From Haliscomenobacter sp965225875 (GTDB lineage: Bacteria; Bacteroidota; Bacteroidia; Chitinophagales; Saprospiraceae): a stretch of DNA of 64,000 nt. Of this stretch, positions 51,146-59,397 are shown in pieces (positions within the stretch are counted from its first letter, which is position 1; every line of letters starts with the position of its first letter). The stretch covers positions 744,001-808,000 of the forward strand of contig NZ_CBDDBS010000002.1 of the NCBI RefSeq assembly GCF_965225875.1, read 5' to 3'. The notes below the pieces were generated by a model. It was not told the DNA's origin and did no database searches. It saw only the letters and a program-made list of their open reading frames with translations. The translations under genes and the position numbers were made by a program.

Positions 51146-51997
51146 ATGTCGACAACTACTCGGATTTTATTGATCCTGGCAGTTCTGGTCTTGTACTTTT
51201 TTGGTTTACTTCAATTTTGCTCTCGCCAAATTTGTGAAGCCTGTGGTACAAATCAAGCTGTTTCAGGTATTCTTGACAATGCCGACACGCTGAGGCAATA
51301 TCCCATCCAGTTCAAGTATGGTGATATGAATCCGACCAAGGGTCCGGGTTTCGACTCTCTGTTGGCAGCAGTCATGGCAGGCAACAACGATGATAGCATC
51401 CTGGAAATCATCGGTTTGTTCTACGAAGGTGAAAGGGCTCCGGCCGGATTTGAAACCATGGGCCTGGCGCGGGCCACTGCAATTCGCGACGCGTACTTTA
51501 AAGATATTCCCGAAGAACGGATTCGTTTGCGGGGGCGTTTGTTGAACGAAGCAGCCCCATCCGAGCAAAGCGCCTGGCTGGCGGCCTCGGAATTCAAATG
51601 GCTGCCTAAGGAAGAAGTTATTCCCGAAACGGTTGAAGAAGTAGCCGATGGGGCGATTATTCGTTTCCCATTCAACTCTACCGAGAAGGATTACGATCCG
51701 AAAGTAGATGCCTACCTGCAAACCCTGGCCAAACGGGTCGCCAAAACGGGTGAACGCATCGAGTTAACCGGGCACACCGACAACAAGGGTGAACCCGACT
51801 ACAACCTGCGCCTTGGAGACAGTCGCGCCCGCCAGATTCGGGACCTTTTGGTGAAATTGGGAGTCAACGCCGACTTGATCAGCACGGCTTCCAAGGGTGA
51901 AACGTTGCCCGTTGCGCCAAATACCAGCGAAGAAAACAGCCACAACAACCGCCGCGTTGAGGTGCGTTTGATCAAAAAACAATCCGAAAACCAATAG
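51146..51997 (+). CDS. OmpA-family protein with single N-terminal membrane helix
   Basis: A 283-residue protein. One transmembrane helix (LLILAVLVLYFFGLLQF) is followed by a periplasmic region with a Cys pair (CSRQICEAC) and a helical part. Residues 165-280 form an OmpA C-terminal domain (IIRFPFNSTEKDYDPKVDAYL, IELTGHTDNKGEPDYNLRLGDSRARQIRDLL, NSHNNRRVEVRLI) that binds peptidoglycan. I prefer the ATG at 51146 to the first in-frame ATG at 51080 because a TTTG...TATATTTA promoter-like pair lies at 51075-51101, between them. The HhH-repeat gene follows 37 bases later, so the two may act together at the envelope. Confidence 0.78.
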   Translation: MSTTTRILLILAVLVLYFFGLLQFCSRQICEACGTNQAVSGILDNADTLRQYPIQFKYGDMNPTKGPGFDSLLAAVMAGNNDDSILEIIGLFYEGERAPAGFETMGLARATAIRDAYFKDIPEERIRLRGRLLNEAAPSEQSAWLAASEFKWLPKEEVIPETVEEVADGAIIRFPFNSTEKDYDPKVDAYLQTLAKRVAKTGERIELTGHTDNKGEPDYNLRLGDSRARQIRDLLVKLGVNADLISTASKGETLPVAPNTSEENSHNNRRVEVRLIKKQSENQ

Positions 51998-52070
51998 ACT
52001 TTATACTTGGCAAAGTCTAATAAAATAATCTATCATGTTGATCCATATTTTGTTGTTTAATTTCACTTCA

Positions 52071-53804
52071 ATGGATTGCTGGCTGCCGCTCTTGTTGGCC
52101 TGCATCTTACCCTTCCTGCTGGGCTGGTTGCTCGGCTCTCTGCTGAGCGGCAAACGGAAAACCAGCGATGGCTCTACGGCTATGGTAGCTGGCGGAGGTT
52201 TGGCAGCTGAGCGCGATCAAGCCGTTCACCACGCCAGCGATTTGGAAAAGGAAATGTTCGACTTGCGGTACAAACTGGAAGAATGCCAAAAGGAAAATGA
52301 TTCCTGGCACAAAAAGACCATGCACGCCGAAGCTGAAGTGGCAGGTTTGAAAGCCAAACTGGAAGTCACCAATGCCAACCTCGCCGCGATGACCATGGCT
52401 GCGCAGCCACCCATTGTGCCCGGTATCGAAATGGCTACTGCTGCGGTTGGCATTGGAGCAGCCGCTACCCTGATTCCTGTTGCTGGGCCGGATACCAGTG
52501 CTTACGGATCTTTGTTTGCCAATGACAACCTGCAAATTGTAGAAGGTGTTGGCCCAAAAGTAGAAGTAGTTTTGGAAAATGCCGGTATTCAAACCTGGGG
52601 CGATTTGGCAGCCAAAACACCGGATGAACTCCGCGTTATCCTCGCCGCCGCTGGCCTGAGCATGATGAATCCCGACACCTGGCCACAACAGGCCCAATTG
52701 GCCAACGAAGGCAAATGGGATGATTTGATTGAATACCAACGCTTCCTGGGCGGTGGCCGCGAAACTGCGGGCGATTTTGTCAACAAATCAAAAGTGGAAA
52801 GAATGGCCGCAAGTGTGGTGGAACTACGCAGCGCAGCATCTCCACGCAGTGTATACGATCGTTACTTCCTGGACAACAACCTGCAAATTGTCGAAGGCAT
52901 TGGCCCAAAAGTAGAAGCCTTGCTGCATGAAAACGGCATTCGTTCCTGGGCAGATCTGGAGGGTAAATCCTCGGATGAGCTCAAGGCCATTCTTGCAGGT
53001 GCCGGGCTGAGTATGATGAATCCGGATTCCTGGCCCCGTCAGGCCCAGTTGGCCGCGATGAGCGATTGGGATACCCTGGCCAGTTTGCAGCACACCCTGG
53101 ATGCAGGCCGCAAAAATGTGGGCGATGGAGACAATCCAGCCAAGATCGACCGCATGGCTGAAAAGCTGGGTTCTGCCCGCTCCGCCAACCGCGAGGCAGG
53201 CATCAATTACGCCGCAGTATTTGGCTCCGACAACCTGCAGATCATCGAAGGGATTGGACCAAAAGTAGCCGAATTGTTGGCTAACAATGGGGTCTCCAGT
53301 TGGGCCGACCTGGCCAGCAAATCGCCGGATGAAATCAAACCAATTTTGGAAGCAGCTGGTTCTGCCTACAAAATGATGGACCCGAGCTCCTGGTCACAAC
53401 AAGCCAAACTGGCGGCTGAAGGGCAATGGGCGGCTTTGATCGAATACCAACGCTTCCTGGATGGCGGCAAAGAAACCACGGGGGATTTTGATTCCGCTTC
53501 CAAGGCTGAAGACATGGCCTTAAAAGCCCTGGGTTTCAACAACAATCCGGAAGACCTTAAAATTGTGGAAGGCATTGGTCCAAAAATTGAAGAGTTGCTC
53601 AAAGCGGCTGGCATCAATACCCTGGATGAACTGTCCAATACCACCGTTGCACGCCTCTACGAAATTCTGGATGCCGCTGGCGACAATTTCCGACTGGCCA
53701 AACCGGCTACCTGGCCACGTCAGGCGGGCCTGGCTGCCGATGGTCGCTGGGACGAGTTGAAATCTTATCAGGATTTTTTGGATAAAGGGAGCAACCCTGC
53801 GTAA
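52071..53804 (+). CDS. Membrane-anchored protein with four helix-hairpin-helix (HhH) repeats
   Basis: A 577-residue protein. A hydrophobic helix (CWLPLLLACILPFLLGWLLGSLL) is followed by a coiled-coil (RDQAVHHASDLEKEMFDLRYKLEECQKEND...), then a linker rich in Ala and Pro. Four repeats of about 80-120 residues follow, each beginning DNLQIVEGIGPKVEALL-like (near residues 151, 268, 386 and 493 of this form) and continuing with a module W-x-x-QA-x-LA. GIGPK is the HhH core, normally a DNA-binding or protein-protein motif. A membrane-bound HhH array is unusual. An earlier ATG (52035) would add 12 residues. The gene lies directly behind the OmpA-family gene. Function unknown. Confidence 0.7.
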   Translation: MDCWLPLLLACILPFLLGWLLGSLLSGKRKTSDGSTAMVAGGGLAAERDQAVHHASDLEKEMFDLRYKLEECQKENDSWHKKTMHAEAEVAGLKAKLEVTNANLAAMTMAAQPPIVPGIEMATAAVGIGAAATLIPVAGPDTSAYGSLFANDNLQIVEGVGPKVEVVLENAGIQTWGDLAAKTPDELRVILAAAGLSMMNPDTWPQQAQLANEGKWDDLIEYQRFLGGGRETAGDFVNKSKVERMAASVVELRSAASPRSVYDRYFLDNNLQIVEGIGPKVEALLHENGIRSWADLEGKSSDELKAILAGAGLSMMNPDSWPRQAQLAAMSDWDTLASLQHTLDAGRKNVGDGDNPAKIDRMAEKLGSARSANREAGINYAAVFGSDNLQIIEGIGPKVAELLANNGVSSWADLASKSPDEIKPILEAAGSAYKMMDPSSWSQQAKLAAEGQWAALIEYQRFLDGGKETTGDFDSASKAEDMALKALGFNNNPEDLKIVEGIGPKIEELLKAAGINTLDELSNTTVARLYEILDAAGDNFRLAKPATWPRQAGLAADGRWDELKSYQDFLDKGSNPA

Positions 53805-53845
53805 TTTTAGGGCAAATTCCAGATTTGGAAGTAGAATCTGGCGCA

Positions 53846-53873
53846 GTAGAGACGCACGGCCGTGCGTCTCTAC
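53846..53873. repeat. 28-bp perfect palindrome GTAGAGACGCACGG type
   Basis: GTAGAGACGCACGG and its exact complement meet without a loop. Related units with GTAGAGACGCAAGATCTTGC stand at 62364-62422. The first one lies 31 bases before the following gene's start, so it may influence it. Confidence 0.7.
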
Positions 53874-53903
53874 AATGTTTTACGTAACGCAACAATTAAA
53901 CTA

Positions 53904-54644
53904 ATGTCATCAAAAATCACCTGGGGTATTCTTTTATTCCTTTTACCCTTGAGCATTTTTGCTCAAAACCCGCCTGCCAAAGGATTCAATGCAGCGGGCT
54001 CGGATGCCAAAGCCATCGCCATTGCCGATCAAGTCATGGAAGCAATGGGCGGACGCAAAGCCTGGGACGCTACGCGTTACATCACCTGGAACTTTTTTGG
54101 GCGCAGAACCTTGTTGTGGGACAAAAAAGCAGGCCGGGTCCGCATCGACATTCCTGGCGACAACAGCACCTACATTGTGGATTTGAACAAAGAAACCGGT
54201 CAAATCAAACACAAGGGTACGGTAATGACCCAAGCGGATTCCATCAAAAAGTACGCAGGCGTAGCCAAGTCCATTTGGATCAATGACTCTTATTGGTTGT
54301 TGATGCCTTTTAAATTGAAGGATTCCGGGGTAACCCTGAAATACAAAGGGGAAATGCCTACCGAGGCCGGAGTAGCTTCGGATGTATTGGAATTGACCTT
54401 TGAAAATGTAGGCCGCACTCCCGAAAACCGCTACCTGGTATACGTGGACAAGAGCACGCATTTGGTGGCGCACTGGCAGCATTTCCGCAAGGCTTCGGAT
54501 GAAAAACCGGGTATGTCGACACCCTGGAACAATTACCAGAAACAGGGAAAAATCCTGATCTCTGGTGATCGGGGTGGAAACCGGCAGTTGACCAACATTG
54601 AAGTAATGAGTACGGTGCCGAAGGAGAAGTTTACAACTTTGTAA
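53904..54644 (+). CDS. Exported protein of LolA/outer-membrane-sorting-like fold (unknown function)
   Basis: A 246-residue exported protein (signal residues 1-20, ending IFAQ). The mature part starts with AIADQVMEAMGGRKAWDATRYITWNFFGRRTLLWDKKAGRVRID, and goes on with beta-strands that end in ILISGDRGGNRQLTNIEV. Many Bacteroidota proteins with the opening MGGxxAWxxxRyixw are listed as DUF6503/LolA-like; I rate this as a resemblance only. It may bind lipid or a small hydrophobic molecule in the periplasm. I take the ATG at 53904, which opens the signal, over an in-frame ATG at 53862 that lies in the palindrome. Confidence 0.65.
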   Translation: MSSKITWGILLFLLPLSIFAQNPPAKGFNAAGSDAKAIAIADQVMEAMGGRKAWDATRYITWNFFGRRTLLWDKKAGRVRIDIPGDNSTYIVDLNKETGQIKHKGTVMTQADSIKKYAGVAKSIWINDSYWLLMPFKLKDSGVTLKYKGEMPTEAGVASDVLELTFENVGRTPENRYLVYVDKSTHLVAHWQHFRKASDEKPGMSTPWNNYQKQGKILISGDRGGNRQLTNIEVMSTVPKEKFTTL

Positions 54645-54650
54645 TTCCCG

Positions 54651-54756
54651 CCTTAGGTGCTTCTTAAGTGCCTTAAGTTTCTTAGGTGGTGAAAAAAAAG
54701 CAGCTATGACATTTTTCACCACCTAAGAAACCTAAGGCACTTAAGGGACACCTAAG
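54651..54756. repeat. CTTAGGTGGTGAA palindrome, copy C
   Basis: A 106-base inverted repeat, arms CCTTAGGTG...AGTGCCTTAAGTTTCTTAGG and TCACCACCTAAGAAACCTAA.... It resembles copy A (19695) most closely and fills the gap between the convergent LolA-like gene and lipid-kinase gene, ending right at the kinase stop codon. Confidence 0.82.
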
Positions 54757-55683
54757 TTAAAGCGGCGCAATAATCCTGATCGCCCCAGGCAATATTTTGA
54801 ACTCCGCCGGGCATTCCCCCAAAAACTCCCCATCCGCTTCCACATACACTGGATCAATTCCGGCAGCTTCCACGGTCACTTCTTTGGTCTGATACAAATC
54901 CACTTTGGGGTGCTCTCCAACTGTGCCTGCATAAAACTTTGGCGTGGCCAGCATCACCCCCAACTTGCTGAGTTTGCCTGCAATCGTTAAGCCCAATAGA
55001 CCGTCGTCTGGAACAGCCTGGGGGACAAACTGCATGCCCCCACCGGAGTATTTACAAATGCCGACATTAATGGTGTAACAAGCTTTTTCAACGCTTTGGC
55101 CATTGAACACAATCCTGCATTTTGGCGGTGTAAAGCCAAACAAACAGCGCAAAATCCAGCTCAGGTAAACGAAGCGATTGTTGGTTTTGACCTGGTTCTC
55201 CAGCATGGTTTTGACTACAAAGGCATCATAACACAAGCCAGCGATATTGGTAAAAAAGCGCTCCAGTTTTTGTCCACTTGACCAAAAAGCAGCCACACCA
55301 ACGTCCTGCAAGCGGGAAGGAGCGGTGAACAAATTGGGCAACCATTCCCGCCAGTTGCCCGGAATCCCGTAGGTCCGCGCCCAGTCATTGCCCGTACCAA
55401 TGGGCAACAAACCGTAATGTACCTCAGTGGCTGGTACCGTTTTTTGCAGCATCAGGCCATTGACCACCTCGTGATTGGTACCGTCGCCTCCAATGGCAAT
55501 GATGTGGCGATAACCTGCAGTCAGGGCTTCCTGCACCATGGTGATGGCATGACCCGGGCCAATCGTAAAATTGGAAACGTATTGAATGTTCAACTTTTGA
55601 AGTTCGGCTTCGATGCTGGGCCAGTTTTTTTGGACCAGGCCTCCACCAGCAGCAGGATTGGCAATGATGAACCAATTGGGCAT
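54757..55683 (-). CDS. Diacylglycerol kinase family lipid kinase (YegS/DgkB-like)
   Basis: A 308-residue enzyme. It opens WFIIANPAAGGGLVQKNW, then the nucleotide loop IIAIGGDGTNHEVVNGLM near residue 62 and LLPIGTGNDWARTYG near residue 94. The C-terminal half is the all-beta domain of the family. It phosphorylates diacylglycerol or another lipid on the membrane inner face. The gene is divergent from the DUF3298 lipoprotein gene. Confidence 0.87.
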   Translation of the reverse strand: MPNWFIIANPAAGGGLVQKNWPSIEAELQKLNIQYVSNFTIGPGHAITMVQEALTAGYRHIIAIGGDGTNHEVVNGLMLQKTVPATEVHYGLLPIGTGNDWARTYGIPGNWREWLPNLFTAPSRLQDVGVAAFWSSGQKLERFFTNIAGLCYDAFVVKTMLENQVKTNNRFVYLSWILRCLFGFTPPKCRIVFNGQSVEKACYTINVGICKYSGGGMQFVPQAVPDDGLLGLTIAGKLSKLGVMLATPKFYAGTVGEHPKVDLYQTKEVTVEAAGIDPVYVEADGEFLGECPAEFKILPGAIRIIAPL

Positions 55684-55802
55684 AATTGGGTGTTAGGTTG
55701 AAACAATGAGTCAAGCTCTGAATTTTTGTGAAAATAATTGCATTTCCCTCGCACTTTTTGTACTTTATTGGTGAATTTTGCCGCGAATTAACCCGAACCA
55801 TT

Positions 55803-56639
55803 ATGTTCAAATCAGCATACCTTTCAATTGCCATCGTTGCAGCACTACTTGTTTCGCTCTCCAATTGTCAATCGCCCGTGGTGGAAGAAAAAGCGCCCGC
55901 CGAAGAACCCGCCTTCAGCTACCACAAAGAGCAACAACAATTTAAAAAGGCTTCGGACGGGTGTAGAACCGACTCCAACGAATGTGCCATCATTGAGATT
56001 GATTTTCCCCAATTCCGGGAACCTGCCGCCGTATTTCAACGCATCAATGACTCGATTTTACACTACATCAAAACGAGTTTGTCGCCCGAAGACATGGGCA
56101 ACGTGGCCACATTAGACGACTTAGGCAACCGCTTCATCCAGGATTACAACGAATACACCGCCGAGGCCAAAACCCGCGCCGAAGAGGACAACTCCGATCC
56201 CTTCATCACCCCCTGGAGCATCGAAACGTACGGGATAGTGACCTTCGAGTCGCCCAAGCTGGTTTCCATCGAGCTGAGCACCTATTCCTACACTGGCGGC
56301 GCCCACCCCAACACCACCGTAACCTTGTTGAACTACGATACCAAAACGGGAAAGCCCATTACCATTAAAGATTTGGTAAAAGACAAACGAAAACTGGTGC
56401 AATTGGCGGAGAAAAAATTCCGCGAAACCCACGAATTGGCCCCCAATGCCAGCCTCAACGAGGAAGGCTTTTTTTGGGACGGTAAATTCCAATTGTCGGA
56501 AAATATTGGTCTGTCCAAGGAAGGCCTCTGGTTTTTTTACAACTCTTATGAAATTGCTGCGTATGCCGTTGGCCCTACCGAATTTGTACTCAGTTGGGAA
56601 GAACTGGGTGATTTGGTCGATATGAACAAAGTGAAATAA
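55803..56639 (+). CDS. DUF3298/RsiV-like lipoprotein
   Basis: A 278-residue lipoprotein (lipobox LSNC near residue 20). The mature region is a DUF4163 part (CAIIEIDFPQFREPAAVFQRINDSIL) and a DUF3298 part (VSIELSTYSYTGGAHPNTTVTLLNYDTKTGKPITIKDLV). This pair is found in RsiV-type anti-sigma factors and other envelope proteins; RsiV binds lysozyme. Here no sigma factor is adjacent. I use the ATG at 55803, which opens the signal. A further in-frame ATG at 55728 exists. It is followed 6 bases later by the glycosyltransferase gene. Confidence 0.78.
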   Translation: MFKSAYLSIAIVAALLVSLSNCQSPVVEEKAPAEEPAFSYHKEQQQFKKASDGCRTDSNECAIIEIDFPQFREPAAVFQRINDSILHYIKTSLSPEDMGNVATLDDLGNRFIQDYNEYTAEAKTRAEEDNSDPFITPWSIETYGIVTFESPKLVSIELSTYSYTGGAHPNTTVTLLNYDTKTGKPITIKDLVKDKRKLVQLAEKKFRETHELAPNASLNEEGFFWDGKFQLSENIGLSKEGLWFFYNSYEIAAYAVGPTEFVLSWEELGDLVDMNKVK

Positions 56640-56645
56640 CCGAGC

Positions 56646-58328
56646 ATGTCCAAATCAGTCCTGACTTTTTCTTTTCCATTGTTTTTGTTGTGCTGGGTGC
56701 TGCTCAATTTGTTGCAGGCAGGATTTACCCAACTCGACCCCGATGAGGCTTATTATTGGGTCTACGCGCAACAGTTGGATTGGGGGTATTTTGACCATCC
56801 ACCCGCCGCGGCTTTGCTGATCAAGCTGGGCACCTGGCTGTTTCCGGGTACCTTGGGCTTACGTTTTTTCATTGTCTTGGCCAATGCTTTAGCCTTTGTG
56901 GTGATTTGGGATTTGGCGGGACGCCCCCAATCGGGCCGGCCACTTTACCTCCTGATTGCGCTGTTGGTCGCCATGCCTTTTTTGCACCTTTATGGTTTCA
57001 TTGCCACTGCTGACGCGCCCTTGATGTTGTTTTCGGCCTTGTTTTTTTGGGGCTATCGGCGCTTTTTGGATCGTCCTGGCTTTGCCAATGCCTTACTTTG
57101 GGCAGTTATCATGGCGGCCTTGTTGTACAGCAAGTACCACGGCATTTTGTTGATCTTTTTTACGGTATTGTCCAATTTGCGTTTGTTTCGGCAACCCTGG
57201 TTTTATGCGGCGGGCTTGATGGGTGCGCTACTGTTTGTGCCGCATTTGTACTGGCAATACAGCCACGATTTTCCTTCCTTCCGCTACCACCTCAAAGGGC
57301 GGGATGATGTGTATGAGTTGAAATATACCCTGAATTATCTGCTTAATCAGGTGGTGATTTTTTCGCCATTGTTGTTGCCTTATATCGTCCTGGCTTTGAT
57401 CAAGTCGCCCGTTCAGGATCTATTGCAGCGCAGTTTTCGCTGGGTTCTGGCTGGTTTTTGGCTCTTTTTCCTCTGGAGCACCAGCAAAGGGCACGTAGAG
57501 CCACAGTGGACAGCCATTTTATCTATTCCCCTGGTATTGCTTTTGGTTGCCTGGAAAAAACACAAAGGTTTTAATTCCAAAACCTTGCTGATACTGGGTT
57601 TTAGTTCGGCAGCACTCATCCTCTTGACAAGGGTAGCTTTACTCCTGCTTTTGCCGCCCCTGGGCAAACAATTCGACAATCAATCCTGGATCAGCGCCCT
57701 GCAACCCAAAGTGGGTCAGCTCCCGGTGTTGTTTCACAATACCTACCGCAATCCAGCCCTCTACCATTTTTATACCCGCCAAAAAGCCTACGAACTGACT
57801 ACCGCTCAATACCGCAAAAGCCAGTACGATCTTTGGGATGACGAAATGGAACTACAAGGCAAAAAGGTATATCTGGTACTGGATCAAAAAACCTATTGCG
57901 CGGCTTGCGACACCTTAAAACTGGGTAAAAAAACCATGCTGGGCGCGGTACTGGAAGATTTTCAGGTGGCCGAAAAAATCACCCTGGACGTGCTTAAAGC
58001 CCCCCAAAAAGCCAAGGCCGGTGACACCATTCAGGTGCAACTCAAATTGCACAACCCCTACCCTTTTGCGGTTGATCCCAATCGGGGGACTTTTAAGCTA
58101 CGCCTGGGTCTGGCTTATCATCGGGATGGGCAGTATTTGTGGGAGGAGTATGGGGTACCTGCCAAGCCGCTGGGTGCCTGGTTACCCGGGCAGGATTATG
58201 TGATGGAGGTAAAATACCGGGTGCCGGTGAAATTTCCGGGGGAATTGGAGATGGTGTTTGGGCTGCGGTATGGGGAATTGCAGTCGACATTGGCGAGTGA
58301 GGGGCACCCCTTAACCGTGCTGAAATAA
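56646..58328 (+). CDS. Glycosyltransferase family 39 (ArnT/PMT-like) membrane protein
   Basis: A 560-residue integral membrane protein with about 11 helices. Near the N-terminus LDPDEAYYWVYAQQLDWGYFDHPPAAALLIKL holds the acidic catalytic Asp-Glu and the PPAA signature of GT39/PMT_2 transferases (residues 32-60). It moves a sugar from a polyprenyl-phosphate donor to lipid A, protein or another acceptor in the periplasm. The last 120 residues form a soluble beta-sandwich (LHNPYPFAVDPNRGTFKLRLG), an Ig-like or carbohydrate-binding addition. Probably co-transcribed with the upstream lipoprotein gene (6-base gap). Confidence 0.85.
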   Translation: MSKSVLTFSFPLFLLCWVLLNLLQAGFTQLDPDEAYYWVYAQQLDWGYFDHPPAAALLIKLGTWLFPGTLGLRFFIVLANALAFVVIWDLAGRPQSGRPLYLLIALLVAMPFLHLYGFIATADAPLMLFSALFFWGYRRFLDRPGFANALLWAVIMAALLYSKYHGILLIFFTVLSNLRLFRQPWFYAAGLMGALLFVPHLYWQYSHDFPSFRYHLKGRDDVYELKYTLNYLLNQVVIFSPLLLPYIVLALIKSPVQDLLQRSFRWVLAGFWLFFLWSTSKGHVEPQWTAILSIPLVLLLVAWKKHKGFNSKTLLILGFSSAALILLTRVALLLLLPPLGKQFDNQSWISALQPKVGQLPVLFHNTYRNPALYHFYTRQKAYELTTAQYRKSQYDLWDDEMELQGKKVYLVLDQKTYCAACDTLKLGKKTMLGAVLEDFQVAEKITLDVLKAPQKAKAGDTIQVQLKLHNPYPFAVDPNRGTFKLRLGLAYHRDGQYLWEEYGVPAKPLGAWLPGQDYVMEVKYRVPVKFPGELEMVFGLRYGELQSTLASEGHPLTVLK

Positions 58329-58436
58329 TTCTGTGGATTGAGTAGAAACACCAGCATTTAAAAATAAAAAGTGTTAACTTTATTGCGTTTTAAGACGTTT
58401 TATAAAACCTTTGGCTTAAATCCAATCCCGAGAAAT

Positions 58437-59003
58437 ATGGCAACCACCGTATTAAGAGTCAACCTTCAAGACATCAATCTTCAGTTTTTTAAAGACTTGC
58501 AGGCAAGTGCAGGAAGCACTGCAGAGGTAGAAATACGTGTGGAAACAAATCAACAGGGTGAGGGCTTGTTCTCCGAAGAGCAGTTCTGGGACATCATCGA
58601 CCTACTGGATTGGAACAAAGGCCGCCGGGACGAGATCATCCAGCCTGCTATCCAGGCTTTGTCCAAGCTGCCCATTTCGAACATCTACTTGTTTGCAGAA
58701 AAATTGGCAGAAAAATTGTACCGCTTGGACACCCGCCAACACGCCAAAGCCTACCTCGCCAAGCAGGAAGACGATTATTTTTCAATGGATGACTTTTTAT
58801 ACGTTCGCTGTGGTGTAGTGGCGGAAGGTCGAGCCTATTATGAACAGATACTCAAAGACCCTTCGAATATGCCCGCTGAGATTGATTTTGAACACCTCTT
58901 GAGTGTGGCGCCCGATGCTTATGCCCTCAAAACTGGAAGGGAGTTCAATTATGTGCCGAGTTTTAATTATGAAACGAAGAGTAATGCTGAGGCTTGGCAG
59001 TAA
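58437..59003 (+). CDS. DUF4240 domain protein
   Basis: A 188-residue protein. The DUF4240 blocks are visible: LFSEEQFWDIIDLLDWNKG near residue 43, AEKLAEKLYRLDT, and MDDFLYVRCGVVAEGRAYYEQIL. It is a helical cytoplasmic domain of unknown function, often found near toxin or restriction genes, where it may act as an immunity protein. The next gene starts 11 bases later and codes for a GIY-YIG-like nuclease, so the pair may be toxin and antitoxin. Start at 58437, in front of ATTVLRVNL; an earlier ATG at 58371 would add 22 residues. Confidence 0.7.
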   Translation: MATTVLRVNLQDINLQFFKDLQASAGSTAEVEIRVETNQQGEGLFSEEQFWDIIDLLDWNKGRRDEIIQPAIQALSKLPISNIYLFAEKLAEKLYRLDTRQHAKAYLAKQEDDYFSMDDFLYVRCGVVAEGRAYYEQILKDPSNMPAEIDFEHLLSVAPDAYALKTGREFNYVPSFNYETKSNAEAWQ

Positions 59004-59014
59004 ATTGAACCCAC

Positions 59015-59320
59015 ATGGCCCATCGGAATTCCTACGAGAATGAGGAACTGCATCATCTTTACGAAATTATTGACCGTTTGGACAATAGTGTATTCAAATA
59101 TGGGATCAGTTGTAAACCCATTGATGCAGACGGCAGCTCCAGCCGAATGCGTGAACAAGTCAATCATTTGAACAGAATCGATCAATGGCCTCGCTTTTTT
59201 GCCCGAATTTTGATTCAGGATATTCCGGGGAAACGTGAAGCGAGGAGATTGGAAACGGAGCATATTCTGGCTTATGCTTTGGAGCATGGGGAAAGGCCGA
59301 GGGGGAATCCGGTGGATTGA
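59015..59320 (+). CDS. Small GIY-YIG-like nuclease
   Basis: A 101-residue protein. VFKYGISCKP resembles the second half of GIY-YIG (K-Y-G-I), SSRMREQVNHLNR carries the conserved Arg, RRLETEHILAYAL the metal-binding Glu, and RPRGNPVD the closing Asn. This set (Y, R, E, N) is typical of URI/GIY-YIG nuclease domains, which also occur at the ends of polymorphic toxins. It has no signal. It may be a free-standing nuclease or the toxin of a pair with the DUF4240 protein upstream (inference). Confidence 0.6.
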   Translation: MAHRNSYENEELHHLYEIIDRLDNSVFKYGISCKPIDADGSSSRMREQVNHLNRIDQWPRFFARILIQDIPGKREARRLETEHILAYALEHGERPRGNPVD

Positions 59321-59332
59321 AATAAAATAGGG

Positions 59333-59361
59333 TTGTCATTCTCCTTTTCCTTTTATCTTCG
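59333..59361 (+). promoter_or_regulatory. Promoter of the metallo-hydrolase gene
   Basis: TTG at 59333-59335 and TATCTTCG at 59354-59361 are 18 bases apart, near the Bacteroidota consensus (TAnnTTTG with one change). It lies 37 bases before the ATG. Confidence 0.5.
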
Positions 59362-59397
59362 TTTACAAAGACTCTCAACATCTAAATCAGCTTAATC

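Noticed and set aside
19695..54756. CTTAGGTGGTGAA palindromes as regulator operators
   Set aside because: All three copies stand at gene ends, not in front of genes, so an operator role is unlikely.
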